This document shows, piece by piece, positions 25,281-34,097 of a stretch of DNA of 64,000 bases. This stretch comes from Acinetobacter sp. C32I (lineage in GTDB: Bacteria; Pseudomonadota; Gammaproteobacteria; Pseudomonadales; Moraxellaceae). The translations under genes and the position numbers were made by a program. The stretch spans positions 1,178,001 through 1,242,000 of the forward strand of contig NZ_CP098480.1 in the NCBI RefSeq assembly GCF_023702715.1, given 5' to 3'. The notes under the pieces were generated by a model. It was not told the origin of the DNA. It saw only the letters and a program-made list of their open reading frames with translations, and did not search any database. Numbering within the stretch: the stretch's first letter is position 1; every line of letters starts with the position of its first letter.

Positions 25281-26966
25281 TTACTTCATTTGAGCTTTAA
25301 TTAAGTCACCAATAGTCTTAGGACCATTATTGTTTTCTGCAGCTTGAGTTGCAGCAGCTTGGCGAGCATTGTTCACAGCTTCTTTCTCTTCAGCTTCGTC
25401 TTTCGCTTTGATAGACAAGTTGATAGAGCGAGATTTGCGATCAACGTTGATGATCTTCGCTTCAACTTCTTGGCCAACTTCTAAGAATTTGGTTGCATCT
25501 TCAACGCGGTCACGGTTGATTTCAGAAGCTTTAAGCGTTGCTTCGATGTCATCAGCTAATTTAACTGTAGCACCTTTAGCATCAACAGCAGTTACAGTAC
25601 CTTTAACTAAAGCACCGCGCTCGTTCGCAGCTAAGAAATCATTGAATGGATCGCTGTTTAATTGCTTGATACCAAGGCTGATACGGTTACCTTCAGCGTC
25701 TACAGATAAGATAACTGCTTCAACTGTGTCACCTTTCTTGTAACGACGGATAGCTTCTTCGCCTTGTTCGTTCCAAGAAATGTCAGATAAATGTACTAAA
25801 CCGTCGATACCACCAGATAAACCGATGAAGATACCGAAGTCAGTGATTGACTTGATCGTACCAGAAACTTTTTCGCCTTTTTCATTTGCTTTAGCAAACT
25901 CTTCCCATGGGTTAGCACGAGTTTGTTTGATACCCAATGAAATACGACGACGTTCTTCATCAACTTCAAGGACCATAACATCAACTTCGTCACCGATCTG
26001 AACAACTTTAGATGGGTGGATGTTTTTGTTTGTGTGGTCCATTTCTGAAACGTGTACTAAGCCTTCAACGCCTTCAGCGATTTCAGCGAAGCAACCGTAG
26101 TCAGTTAAGTTAGTTACACGTGCTTTAACGATAGAACCTTTAGGGTAACGGCTCATGATCGCTAACCATGGATCTTCGCCTAATTGCTTAAGACCTAAAG
26201 ATACGCGGTTACGCTCGCGGTCAAACTTAAGTACTTTAACTGTAACTTCTTGACCAACTTCAACAACTTCTGAAGGGTGCTTGATACGCTTCCAAGCCAT
26301 ATCTGTGATATGTAGAAGACCATCAATACCGCCAAGATCAACGAACGCGCCGTAATCAGTAAGGTTCTTGATTGTACCTGTAACTGTTTGACCTTCTTCA
26401 AGTTGAGCAAGTAATGCTTCACGGTCAGCTGAAGATTCAGCTTCCATAACTGCACGACGAGATACAACAACGTTGTTACGTTTAGCATCAAGTTTGATTA
26501 CTTTGAACTCTAACTCTTTACCTTCAAGGTGAGTTGTGTCACGGATAGGACGAGTGTCAACTAAAGAACCCGGTAAGAATGCACGTACAGGACCGATGTC
26601 AACAGTGAAACCGCCTTTAACCTTACCAGAGATAACACCAGTAACGATTTCGCCATCTTCAAAGATTTTCTCAAGTTTAGTCCAAGTTTCAGCACGCTTC
26701 GCTTTTTCACGTGATAAAACTGTTTGACCCATACCGTTGTCAAGCGCTTCAACAACTACGTCAACAGTATCGCCAACTTGAACTTCAAGTTCACGTTGTT
26801 CATTTAAAAATTCAGCACGGTCAACAACGCCTTCAGATTTAAGGCCAGTGTCAACAGTAACCCAGTCAGAATCGATACTAACAACAGTACCTTGGATGAC
26901 TGCACCCTTTTCAACGTTGAGGTTTAATTCACTTTCTTCAAAGAGGGCTGCAAAAGATTCGGTCAT
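25281..26966 (-). CDS. rpsA: 30S ribosomal protein S1
   Basis: A 561-residue S1 protein, close to the E. coli length. Six tandem S1 RNA-binding folds are visible, roughly at residues 21-87, 105-171, 192-260, 277-347, 364-434 and 451-520; repeated marks are [44 protein letters not shown] and the [10 protein letters not shown] strand endings. The first two bind the ribosome and the later ones bind mRNA. The gene follows cmk (116-base gap), the same order as in E. coli. The frame shows strong codon bias typical of a highly expressed gene. Confidence 0.97.
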   Translation of the reverse strand: MTESFAALFEESELNLNVEKGAVIQGTVVSIDSDWVTVDTGLKSEGVVDRAEFLNEQRELEVQVGDTVDVVVEALDNGMGQTVLSREKAKRAETWTKLEKIFEDGEIVTGVISGKVKGGFTVDIGPVRAFLPGSLVDTRPIRDTTHLEGKELEFKVIKLDAKRNNVVVSRRAVMEAESSADREALLAQLEEGQTVTGTIKNLTDYGAFVDLGGIDGLLHITDMAWKRIKHPSEVVEVGQEVTVKVLKFDRERNRVSLGLKQLGEDPWLAIMSRYPKGSIVKARVTNLTDYGCFAEIAEGVEGLVHVSEMDHTNKNIHPSKVVQIGDEVDVMVLEVDEERRRISLGIKQTRANPWEEFAKANEKGEKVSGTIKSITDFGIFIGLSGGIDGLVHLSDISWNEQGEEAIRRYKKGDTVEAVILSVDAEGNRISLGIKQLNSDPFNDFLAANERGALVKGTVTAVDAKGATVKLADDIEATLKASEINRDRVEDATKFLEVGQEVEAKIINVDRKSRSINLSIKAKDEAEEKEAVNNARQAAATQAAENNNGPKTIGDLIKAQMK

Positions 26967-27081
26967 GATATACCTGATAAAGTCCGCGGTCTTGGATCAG
27001 ACAAGGCCGGTTTAGTTAAGTTGTTACATTGTCCAAAAAATCTGATCAAGCAATGCTTCAACTGAAAATAAAAAGGTTTAT

Positions 27082-27762
27082 CTACTGAATACGACTATCG
27101 ATATAATTCACCATGAGCTGAAACACTTCATTGATACCTATTGTAGAACTATCAATGATATACGCATCTTCAGCCGGCTTGAGCGGAGCAACCGAACGCT
27201 CCATATCTCTTTTATCTCTAGCCTGTATGTTAGATAAAATGTCGCTTATTTTAGCATCAAGACCCATACCCTGCAACTGTTTTACACGTCGCTCTGCGCG
27301 AGATTCAGCCGATGCGGTTAAGTAAATCTTGGCTTGGGCTTCTGGAAAAATCGATGTTGCCATATCTCGCCCATCAGCTACCAAACCTGGCGCCTGAATA
27401 AAAGCACGTTGACGTTCAAATAATGCTTTTCTTAATTCGGGTACAGTGGCAACTTTAGAAGCATACTCACCGACTTGTTCAGTTCGAATGGTATGGGTGA
27501 CGTCTACACCCTCAAGAAAAATCAATGTCGCTGTTTCAGTCGTTTTGAATTCGATATCCAAGTGTGTTGCAAACTCAACACATTGATCTAAGTTCGAGTC
27601 AATTTGATCAAGCAAACCACGTTGAAAGAGTGACAATCCAAGTAAACGATATAACGCCCCAGAATCTAATAAATTAAATTGATAATGTGCTGCAATTTTG
27701 GCGGCTAATGTACCCTTACCTGAACCACTAGGGCCATCGATCGTAATAATATGAATTGTCAT
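27082..27762 (-). CDS. cmk: cytidylate kinase
   Basis: A 226-residue CMP/dCMP kinase that phosphorylates CMP to CDP using ATP. The P-loop is [15 protein letters not shown] (about residues 5-19), the substrate-binding region includes [13 protein letters not shown], and [13 protein letters not shown] carries the conserved [22 protein letters not shown] is the lid-side signature. The ATG at 27762 has AAGAG six bases before it, better placed than for the ATG two codons upstream. It lies nine bases after the SRPBCC gene and before rpsA. Confidence 0.94.
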   Translation of the reverse strand: MTIHIITIDGPSGSGKGTLAAKIAAHYQFNLLDSGALYRLLGLSLFQRGLLDQIDSNLDQCVEFATHLDIEFKTTETATLIFLEGVDVTHTIRTEQVGEYASKVATVPELRKALFERQRAFIQAPGLVADGRDMATSIFPEAQAKIYLTASAESRAERRVKQLQGMGLDAKISDILSNIQARDKRDMERSVAPLKPAEDAYIIDSSTIGINEVFQLMVNYIDSRIQ

Positions 27763-27771
27763 TCCCATCTC

Positions 27772-28212
27772 TTATGAAGCAACTGATTTGGCTAATTTTG
27801 AAAAGCCTAGTGTAATCGCTGCTTTGAGTTGTGCAAGAACTAATTTACTAACTAAAGGGGCTTTTGCAGTAAATTCAATCTTATAGGTGACCAAAGTAAT
27901 ATAAGGAGTAATTTCTTTAAAATCAATTTGCCCTAAATGATGCCTCACCAATGGATTGTTAATCAGTTTATATTCGATCCGCTTATTTTCTTCCAACAAG
28001 GTAATTTCTTCTTGTAACGGCTTAATTGGGCCAAAGCCCATACGGCGAATCGAACCAATGCCATCAGGACGTTTTGGGTCAGCCGAGTCCTTTACACGAA
28101 CCACTTGCAAAGGTGCGAAAGCCTTGTTGTAAGTGGCATGTTTTGACAACAAGTCAAAAACTTCGGAGATCGGTGCATTGAATTCTTTTTTTACAGTAAT
28201 TGCATTACGCAT
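27772..28212 (-). CDS. SRPBCC-family (START-like) protein
   Basis: A 146-residue protein of the polyketide cyclase/START-like fold. It begins with VKKEFNAPISEVFDLLSKH, the strand-then-helix opening of this fold, followed by SIRRMGFGPIKPLQEEITLLEENKRIEYKL and a long C-terminal helix. The fold makes a deep hydrophobic pocket for lipids or other small ligands; the ligand is unknown. It lies directly upstream of cmk and is probably co-transcribed with it. Confidence 0.8.
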   Translation of the reverse strand: MRNAITVKKEFNAPISEVFDLLSKHATYNKAFAPLQVVRVKDSADPKRPDGIGSIRRMGFGPIKPLQEEITLLEENKRIEYKLINNPLVRHHLGQIDFKEITPYITLVTYKIEFTAKAPLVSKLVLAQLKAAITLGFSKLAKSVAS

Positions 28213-28279
28213 AACATTGCCTTTTTTGATGACCCAAAATCATTGGAGGCTTAGTTTGCCATAACCGTAAAGACATTTT

Positions 28280-28789
28280 TTAATCATTTAAGGACGTTTT
28301 TGATGAACGGATTTTCTTCTTTTCGCCCCGTCTCTGTTTAAAAAAATCACTCAACTGTTGTGAACATTGTGCTTGTAAGCAACCTTGCTCAAAGACAAAT
28401 TTATGATTGTAATAACCACTATCAAGTAGCTGTCTGGCACTGATTAAAGAACCTGCTTTCGGTTCGGTTGTAGCAAAGACTACACGCTGAACACGTGCAT
28501 GCACTAAAGCGCCTACACACATGGTACAAGGCTCAAGGGTGACATAGAGAGTGGTATCTTCAGGCAAACGATAGTTATTTAATGACTGGCACGCAACCCG
28601 TAAGGCTTGTATCTCAGCATGTGCAGTTGGATCGGAAAGTTTAATCGGTGCATTATATCCAGCACCAATTATCTGCCCATTACTCACCAGAATTGCCCCT
28701 ACAGGGATTTCACCTTGGGCTGCAGCCAATGCAGCCTGCTCATAGGCAAGCTGCATCCAATATTCATCATTACGATTTTCAGAATTCAT
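28280..28789 (-). CDS. tadA: tRNA-specific adenosine-34 deaminase
   Basis: A 169-residue zinc deaminase that converts A34 to inosine in tRNA-Arg(ACG), allowing the anticodon to read several codons. Zinc and catalytic motifs are DPTAHAEIQAL (histidine and glutamate, about residues 58-68) and TLEPCTMCVGALVHARV (two cysteines, about 90-106). The C-terminal tail is basic (QRRGEKKKIRSSK), as expected for tRNA contact. The start at 28789 follows the upstream gene's stop by five bases; the open frame before it overlaps that gene and is not used. Confidence 0.93.
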   Translation of the reverse strand: MNSENRNDEYWMQLAYEQAALAAAQGEIPVGAILVSNGQIIGAGYNAPIKLSDPTAHAEIQALRVACQSLNNYRLPEDTTLYVTLEPCTMCVGALVHARVQRVVFATTEPKAGSLISARQLLDSGYYNHKFVFEQGCLQAQCSQQLSDFFKQRRGEKKKIRSSKTSLND

Positions 28790-28794
28790 ACGGC

Positions 28795-29916
28795 TCAGGC
28801 AATAACACCATATTGCTTTAACAACGCATTCCAGCTTTGGATATTGGTCACAGGAGGACAATCCCCCAAGATACCTTTCAAGCTGAGCTGCTCAGTTGCC
28901 TGCCATTCTGGAGATAAGTCTTTATCCACTAAACGCGCACGCACACCCTCGACAAAATCTGGATGACGAATCTTCCAATCAGAGATTTGAGCTTCTAGTG
29001 CAAAAACCTCATCCCAAGCATGGCCTTGCTTGCCCCATTGCCACAACAACCAAGTAATTGCCGCTGTGCTTGGTGAACCTTTCTGTAAATTTTCACTGGC
29101 TTGACGCAACCAATCGCTACTTGCATCGCTCAAACCAATAATTGATTGGTAGTCATATTCAAAGCTTTGTCCACGACATACGCTATGAATCACATCGATT
29201 GAATTTTGTAATGGGCCAGAAGCGACTGGGCGATGCAAACTATTTAAAGTGTCATCAATCGCTCTGAATGCACCCGCTGGGTAATGATTCCAGTCTACAT
29301 TTAAAACTTTCTGCAAGACATTATCACGTTGCGCTTCACAGATATGGGTCGCCCAACCAATACTGAACGCCCCTGCGGCAGTCATAATTGAACCTGTTAA
29401 TCCTGTAAACAAGCCAATTTGACCACGATCAGCCAAGAAACGGCTCGCACCAACATCTGGATACAGACCAATATTGATTTCTGGCATAGCCAAGCGTGAA
29501 TAAGGCGTGACTAAGCGGAATGGTGCAGCCATAAACAGACCAAGTCCACCACCCATCACATAACCTTCGCCCCAAACCACAATCGGTTTAGCATAATTAT
29601 GTAACAATAAATCAAGCGCATATTCTTGCTGAAAGAATTGATTAGCCGCATCAACTTCCTGATTAATCACCAGCTGGCGTAATTTACGCACATCACCACC
29701 CGCACAAAATGCTTTAGGTGTGGTTGAATCAAACCAGATTGCTTTCACTGTCTCATCGACATGAAAATCTTCAAAAACCTGAAGCAATGCACTAACGATG
29801 GATTCATCCAAAGCGTGCAAAGATTTAGGGCGATTAAGACGAATGATTCGCCAACCATTTTTTGCGTGTTCAATAACTAAATCTGGATGATAGCTATTTA
29901 AATCAGGAGAAGTCAT
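28795..29916 (-). CDS. enoyl-CoA hydratase family protein, 3-hydroxyisobutyryl-CoA hydrolase-like
   Basis: A 373-residue crotonase-fold protein of the longer HIBCH type. RPKSLHALDESIV opens the fold; KAFCAGGDVRKL (about residues 68-80) and GYVMGGGLGLFMAAPFRLV form the oxyanion hole; MPEINIGLYPDVGASRFLA carries the glutamate and aspartate typical of 3-hydroxyisobutyryl-CoA hydrolases in valine breakdown. Its ATG overlaps the ung stop (TAATG). The neighbours (ung, tadA) are not valine-catabolic, so the physiological substrate is less certain than the fold. Confidence 0.82.
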   Translation of the reverse strand: MTSPDLNSYHPDLVIEHAKNGWRIIRLNRPKSLHALDESIVSALLQVFEDFHVDETVKAIWFDSTTPKAFCAGGDVRKLRQLVINQEVDAANQFFQQEYALDLLLHNYAKPIVVWGEGYVMGGGLGLFMAAPFRLVTPYSRLAMPEINIGLYPDVGASRFLADRGQIGLFTGLTGSIMTAAGAFSIGWATHICEAQRDNVLQKVLNVDWNHYPAGAFRAIDDTLNSLHRPVASGPLQNSIDVIHSVCRGQSFEYDYQSIIGLSDASSDWLRQASENLQKGSPSTAAITWLLWQWGKQGHAWDEVFALEAQISDWKIRHPDFVEGVRARLVDKDLSPEWQATEQLSLKGILGDCPPVTNIQSWNALLKQYGVIA

Positions 29917-30629
29917 TATGCGTCCAATTGCCAGTCTATAGGCTCAATGCCATGTTGTTTCAAATATTGATTGGTTTTAGAAAATACTTTACAGCCAAAA
30001 AAGCCACCACGATTCGCAGCAAGTGGTGATGGATGCGCTGCCGTTAGCACCAGGTGTTTATTACGATCAATACGTTGACCTTTACGTTGCGCATAAGCGC
30101 CCCATAAAATAAACACGATATGTTCACGTTGTTCATTTAATACGTCAATAACAGTATCGGTAAAGTCTTCCCATCCTTGTTTCTGATGTGAAGTCGGCTG
30201 TCCTGCTTCTACCGTAAGTACGCTGTTGAGTAACAGCACGCCTTGTGCTGCCCATTGACTCAAATCACCATGTCGTGAAATCGGTACAGCCAAATCCGTA
30301 TGTAATTCGTGAAAAATATTACGTAAAGATGGCGGTAATGCAATCCCTCTTTGCACGGAGAAACTGAGACCATTGGCCTGATTTGGGCCATGATATGGAT
30401 CTTGGCCTAAAATCACGACTTTAACATCAGCAAGTGGTGTGGTATTCAGTGCATTAAAAATCTGTTTACTCGGTGGATAAATGGTTTTTTCCGCCAACTT
30501 TTGTTGTTGCAAAAAATCACGCAAGTTATCCATTTTCTGACTAAGCAAAAACTCTGATAATGAGATTTTCCAAGACTCGTCCAACTGAACTTTACTTAAT
30601 TTGTCCTGCTGCTGTTCAGTAAATTGCAT
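29916..30629 (-). CDS. ung: uracil-DNA glycosylase
   Basis: A 237-residue family 1 uracil-DNA glycosylase that removes uracil from DNA, starting base-excision repair. The water-activating motif is [20 protein letters not shown] (aspartate at about residue 71) and the leucine-loop motif is [32 protein letters not shown] lies between. The ATG at 30629 has AAGGA six bases before it and gives MQFTEQQ, as in Acinetobacter relatives I recall. It is translationally coupled to the HIBCH-like gene downstream. Confidence 0.95.
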   Translation of the reverse strand: MQFTEQQQDKLSKVQLDESWKISLSEFLLSQKMDNLRDFLQQQKLAEKTIYPPSKQIFNALNTTPLADVKVVILGQDPYHGPNQANGLSFSVQRGIALPPSLRNIFHELHTDLAVPISRHGDLSQWAAQGVLLLNSVLTVEAGQPTSHQKQGWEDFTDTVIDVLNEQREHIVFILWGAYAQRKGQRIDRNKHLVLTAAHPSPLAANRGGFFGCKVFSKTNQYLKQHGIEPIDWQLDA

Positions 30630-30673
30630 CCACATTCCTTGAAATAAATTCACTCAAATACGTGCAAAAGCAC

Positions 30674-31270
30674 TCAAATATTAACTTGTAATTCTACATT
30701 TGGATTTTGGAACTTCATTCCTTTTTTCAGATTTTCATACATCTGAACGTCACTCCATTCAGCCTGTACCTGCTCTGAAAACACAATTTGATCCAGACTT
30801 AATGCGCCCATTTGTGCATTATCAATATCTTCCTGAAAGCTCTGAGCGTAACCTGTATCTGTTTCATGCACAATAACAGAATAAACTTCAACATCACCCT
30901 CGCCGTTTTGAGTCGTGGTTGAGTTCATTACCTGCTGAGCAAGATAAAAGAAAATACGGGAAAACTGTTCAGCTGATGGTGAAACAGGTAAAGCAATCCA
31001 GCGCGCACTAAATGTTTTACATGCCTCAATATAAGCAGGATCATCTTTCTGCCAAAAACAGATTGCATGGTCAAAACTATCATACAACTCTTTAATAACG
31101 CCTTTTAACAGACCGAAGTCATAGACCATTTGCCCATGATCTAACTTTGACGCTTTTAATAATAATTCAACTTTATAGCTATGCCCATGGATCGAACGCT
31201 TACAACGGTCCGATGTACAGTTACGTACAATATGAGCATTTTCAAACTTAAATAATTTACGAATTAACAT
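30674..31270 (-). CDS. queD: 6-carboxytetrahydropterin synthase (QueD-like)
   Basis: A 198-residue 6-pyruvoyl-tetrahydropterin synthase-fold protein. In queuosine synthesis QueD turns dihydroneopterin triphosphate into 6-carboxy-tetrahydropterin. Zinc-binding histidines lie in KFENAHIV and in IHGHSYKVEL (about residues 28-37); the catalytic cysteine is in DRCKRSIHGH. QMVYDFGLLKGVIKELYDSFDHAI is the conserved middle. It is clearly longer than the E. coli enzyme (about 121 residues), with an expanded C-terminal half. No other queuosine gene is adjacent. Confidence 0.85.
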   Translation of the reverse strand: MLIRKLFKFENAHIVRNCTSDRCKRSIHGHSYKVELLLKASKLDHGQMVYDFGLLKGVIKELYDSFDHAICFWQKDDPAYIEACKTFSARWIALPVSPSAEQFSRIFFYLAQQVMNSTTTQNGEGDVEVYSVIVHETDTGYAQSFQEDIDNAQMGALSLDQIVFSEQVQAEWSDVQMYENLKKGMKFQNPNVELQVNI

Positions 31271-31378
31271 GCACCAAGCTAATCTTTTATCTGCAAACGA
31301 ATTTTATTATAAAGCAAAAAAACGTGCATTGGGATTGATTTTAAATCTTGTCACCATTTGATAAATCAATCTTTAAAA

Positions 31379-32338
31379 TCACTCAAATGGGGCAAGACTT
31401 CTTGAATAAACAGATACTTGCTTGTCTTTACGCACCAAAGAACTGCTAAATTGGCGTTTCCGTTCGCTTAAAACAACCTCAATTTGTGCGGTAAAATAAT
31501 TGGACTTGCTATCCAGTAAAGCTGCCGCATCATTTTTGCTTTGCTCTTCTATTCCAGAAAAAGCACTTAACTTCCATAAATCTTCCGCATTATTGAAATA
31601 AGTGAGCTCTGTTTGCTTATGCTTTAGCTCTTGCTCGACTGTTTTGACATCCACTTTAGAATCGATACTGGCAAGTAATAATGCAGGTGCTGTGTTGATA
31701 TTTACTTTAGTTTGTTCAGGTAAAGCCGTGACATAAGGTTTAATCAAGTCATAGTTTTTACCTTCAAAACCTCTCACCAGTTTAAGTTCCTCAACACTAT
31801 GGAATTTTGTATTGGGTGCTAAATACGCAGGGTCTAAACCTTGGTAATAGCTACTCTCAGCACCCATTGCACCTGTTACTTCATCATTACTATCTTGCCA
31901 GTCAATGACTGCCTGACTCAACTCCGCAGGCAAACCTACCCGCTGTAACAATTTTTCAAACCAGCGCCGTGCCGAATCATCAACTTGATTACCGTCTGCT
32001 TTGACCAGATTATTGAGGTTAAATTTCCCAGACTCATCAATCAAGCGTCCTGACACTAAGCCATCCTCAACAGGAAATGGCGGCATCGGCTTGGCCCAGT
32101 TTTCCTGCAGATGATCGATCGTACCGCCATTATCACTGTCTTGAATCAACAGTTCGGAGAAAAATGCCTCCGCACTTTTCGCATAGAGCAGCGATTGATT
32201 TTGACGCATCAAGTAGCCTGTATTTTCAGAGCTATTGGTTTGTCTCTTGGCAATCGTCGCCGCTAAAATCGTTGCCAAAGCCACCATAACCAATATCGTG
32301 AGTAATGCGATACCACGCTGAGAGGAAGAGATTTTCAT
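31379..32338 (-). CDS. gspK: type II secretion minor pseudopilin GspK
   Basis: A 319-residue GspK, the large minor pseudopilin that caps the secretion pseudopilus tip together with GspI and GspJ. The prepilin peptidase site is RG-IALLTILVMVALATILA (cleavage after residue 9); position +5 is threonine rather than glutamate, as usual for GspK. A large globular domain follows, including FNLNNLV and VNINTAPALLLASI, which are family hallmarks. Its start overlaps the gspJ stop by four bases (ATGA). It is the last gene of the gspHIJK unit. Confidence 0.93.
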   Translation of the reverse strand: MKISSSQRGIALLTILVMVALATILAATIAKRQTNSSENTGYLMRQNQSLLYAKSAEAFFSELLIQDSDNGGTIDHLQENWAKPMPPFPVEDGLVSGRLIDESGKFNLNNLVKADGNQVDDSARRWFEKLLQRVGLPAELSQAVIDWQDSNDEVTGAMGAESSYYQGLDPAYLAPNTKFHSVEELKLVRGFEGKNYDLIKPYVTALPEQTKVNINTAPALLLASIDSKVDVKTVEQELKHKQTELTYFNNAEDLWKLSAFSGIEEQSKNDAAALLDSKSNYFTAQIEVVLSERKRQFSSSLVRKDKQVSVYSRSLAPFE

Positions 32339-32979
32339 TGATTTCCTGCCCCCTGATTCGGAGTTAACAGGCTATATACCCATTCATAATCTGTCCCTGC
32401 AACAGTCAATTGTATTTTTAACCCTAAAGGTAGTTTTTTCAGTTCAGCGATATTGTTGGGATCACTGATATTTTCAGGCCATTGCGTCAGTTCCTGCGGA
32501 TTCAGAACCTTCACTTTAAATTGTTCCACATTATCCAACAGCGTACTTGAAATCGGCTGTACGCGATTTGGAATATTTAGATTCGAATACTTTAATCGAT
32601 ACACTTTCTTTTGTGTTGAATCATAGCGATACTCAATGCGCTCGTAAGGTGAAAGTCCTTGTTTCAACGGATCTGAAACCCCAGCCTTGCTAAATGCAAA
32701 ATGTTGATCATTCAAAACAATGGCCGCTTGCAATTGTCGCCCGTCATTTGCCGTCACAGGGATAATCTGCAAACTATCTCTTAAAACCTGTTGATATGCA
32801 TCTTGTAAGGCAAATAGATACACTTCATGTTCTGCATTTCGATCTTTTACTTTTAATAAATAATCAAAGACCTTCCACCCCAACATTGAAAGCACAGCAA
32901 AAATTGCAATTGCAACCAGCAATTCAACTAAGGTAAAACCAGAGTGAGGCGAAGAGCGATGCCTAGCATGATATTTCAT
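32335..32979 (-). CDS. gspJ: type II secretion minor pseudopilin GspJ
   Basis: A 214-residue GspJ. The prepilin peptidase cleavage region is SG-FTLVELLVAIAIFAVLSMLGW, with glutamate at +5, after a 14-residue basic leader. The body contains YERIEYRYD and YRLKYSNLNIPNRVQP, in line with GspJ. It works with GspI and GspK at the pseudopilus tip. It overlaps both neighbours by four bases, so the gspI-J-K set is tightly coupled. Confidence 0.92.
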   Translation of the reverse strand: MKYHARHRSSPHSGFTLVELLVAIAIFAVLSMLGWKVFDYLLKVKDRNAEHEVYLFALQDAYQQVLRDSLQIIPVTANDGRQLQAAIVLNDQHFAFSKAGVSDPLKQGLSPYERIEYRYDSTQKKVYRLKYSNLNIPNRVQPISSTLLDNVEQFKVKVLNPQELTQWPENISDPNNIAELKKLPLGLKIQLTVAGTDYEWVYSLLTPNQGAGNQ

Positions 32980-33551
32980 TGTGTTCTCGCCTTTGCAGGA
33001 TAGTTAAAGAACACAAGATTAGTAACGCCCGCTTCGACCTTACCTTGTTCATTATTAAATAAGCTGACTTGTAACTCGATACGTTGAATTTTCGGACTAA
33101 TAGTCGATTGTGCTTTTTTATCAATTTGCCAGGTTTCACCTTGGGAAGTGATTTGCTTGGATTGTGTTCCATCCAGCCATTCCTGATTGATTTCCATCAT
33201 CGCCACTTCATTCATTGCGACAAATTGTGCTTTAGTTCTTAAAATCGCATTTGAGGTAGACTGCGTATACTGCATCGCAACTTTAGTTAGGGCAATGGCT
33301 GCGACTGCAAAGATCGCCAAGGCCACCATCACTTCGAGCAGAGTAAATCCTGAGACACGATTAAATCGAGCAACGCTCGATCGTGTCGCAAGGCGAGAAG
33401 CTATGCTTCGAGTTGCAGGGTTAGTGAAACAACGTTTCTCCCTGAGAAGCGTCACTTCGCAAGAAGACTGAGAAGCTATGCTCCAGGGATTAGAATCCTT
33501 CACTTGAGCGCAAGATGAACCCCTTTCATCTGAATATTTAATTTTCATCAA
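32976..33551 (-). CDS. gspI: type II secretion minor pseudopilin GspI with enlarged leader
   Basis: The mature part is a normal GspI: G-FTLLEVMVALAIFAVAAIAL with glutamate at +5, then a globular domain ending VVFF-like (NLVFFNYPAK). The oddity is the leader. GspI normally begins a handful of residues before the cleavage glycine; here an ATG at 33551, overlapping the gspH stop by 14 bases, gives a 68-residue leader. Residues 12-68 are encoded by a hairpin-rich insert of about 171 bp in frame. No ATG, GTG or TTG occurs in frame closer than the GTG at codon 33. The protein may still be processed, since prepilin peptidase cuts just before the hydrophobic helix. Confidence 0.88.
   Translation of the reverse strand: MMKIKYSDERGSSCAQVKDSNPWSIASQSSCEVTLLREKRCFTNPATRSIASRLATRSSVARFNRVSGFTLLEVMVALAIFAVAAIALTKVAMQYTQSTSNAILRTKAQFVAMNEVAMMEINQEWLDGTQSKQITSQGETWQIDKKAQSTISPKIQRIELQVSLFNNEQGKVEAGVTNLVFFNYPAKARTQ
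33348..33518. repeat. hairpin-rich palindromic element inserted in frame in gspI
   Basis: About 171 bp (57 codons, a multiple of three) interrupt the gspI leader between codons 11 and 69. It contains two copies of GAGAAGCTATGCT (33395-33407 and 33470-33482), 75 bp apart. Each is followed by CAGGG-TTAG or CAGGGATTAG after a variable gap. Nested pairs include ACACGAT...ATCGTGT enclosing CGAGC-GTT-GCTCG, plus GAAAC-AAC-GTTTC and GAAGC-TAT-GCTTC. GG residues occur at both junctions. It encodes no gene and looks like a small non-autonomous repeat. Boundaries are inferred from the expected GspI start. Confidence 0.65.
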
Positions 33552-34086
33552 TTTTACCCAAATGATCTAGCTCTAACTCATGACCAATCGCTTGTTGTTC
33601 ATAATAGAACTGAATTCGAACAGGTTTCACTTCACCATTACCAAACCAAATTAATTGTGGTGCTTTACCACCTAACAAGTCTTCATTTTTTGCTTTGTTA
33701 TAAGTCGCTGTGTCTAGACTTTGAATACTAAAAGACACACGATCGGGTAATTGGCGAGTTTTAAATTCTTTATACAATTGCCAAGTACGGTCTGCCTGCT
33801 GAATCTGCTCCTGGCTTTGATCATGGTATTCAAACAAGTTATAGCTAAATGGTGCAACATCTGTGGCATTCTGAGTATTTAGAGCAATAACTTTGGCCTG
33901 ATCAGTTGCTTCTTTATTTATTTTTTTCAGATCAAGAATAAACATTTCTCTGGCTTGCATGGCTCGGCGCTGATCAACCCCACCAATATTTAACACCACC
34001 AAAGACGCCATGATGGCCATAATAACAATCACCACCATGACTTCAATCAGGGTAAAGGCTCTTTGCGAATGCAGTGGTGATTTCAT
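33538..34086 (-). CDS. gspH: type II secretion minor pseudopilin GspH
   Basis: A 182-residue GspH. The cleavage region is RA-FTLIEVMVVIVIMAIMASLVVL, with alanine instead of glycine at -1 and glutamate at +5. The body includes RRAMQAREMFILDLKKINKEA and LIWFGNGEVKPVRI. GspH helps link the pseudopilus tip to the shaft. It is the first gene of gspHIJK and starts 11 bases after the TetR gene. The other secretion genes (gspC-G, L, M, D) are not in the window, as is usual for the scattered Acinetobacter system. Confidence 0.92.
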   Translation of the reverse strand: MKSPLHSQRAFTLIEVMVVIVIMAIMASLVVLNIGGVDQRRAMQAREMFILDLKKINKEATDQAKVIALNTQNATDVAPFSYNLFEYHDQSQEQIQQADRTWQLYKEFKTRQLPDRVSFSIQSLDTATYNKAKNEDLLGGKAPQLIWFGNGEVKPVRIQFYYEQQAIGHELELDHLGKIDEN

Positions 34087-34097
34087 TATCTTTTCAA

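Noticed and set aside
25281..26966. Repeated sequence blocks that might be a tandem repeat array
   Set aside because: They are the S1 RNA-binding repeats of rpsA, not a DNA-level repeat.
33187..33471. Plus-strand open frame opposite gspI
   Set aside because: It mirrors the conserved GspI codons and the palindromic insert; it has no ribosome binding site and no family resemblance.
32976..33551. gspI as a pseudogene disrupted by the insert
   Set aside because: The frame stays open through the insert and the mature part is intact and coupled to gspJ, so a working gene is more likely.
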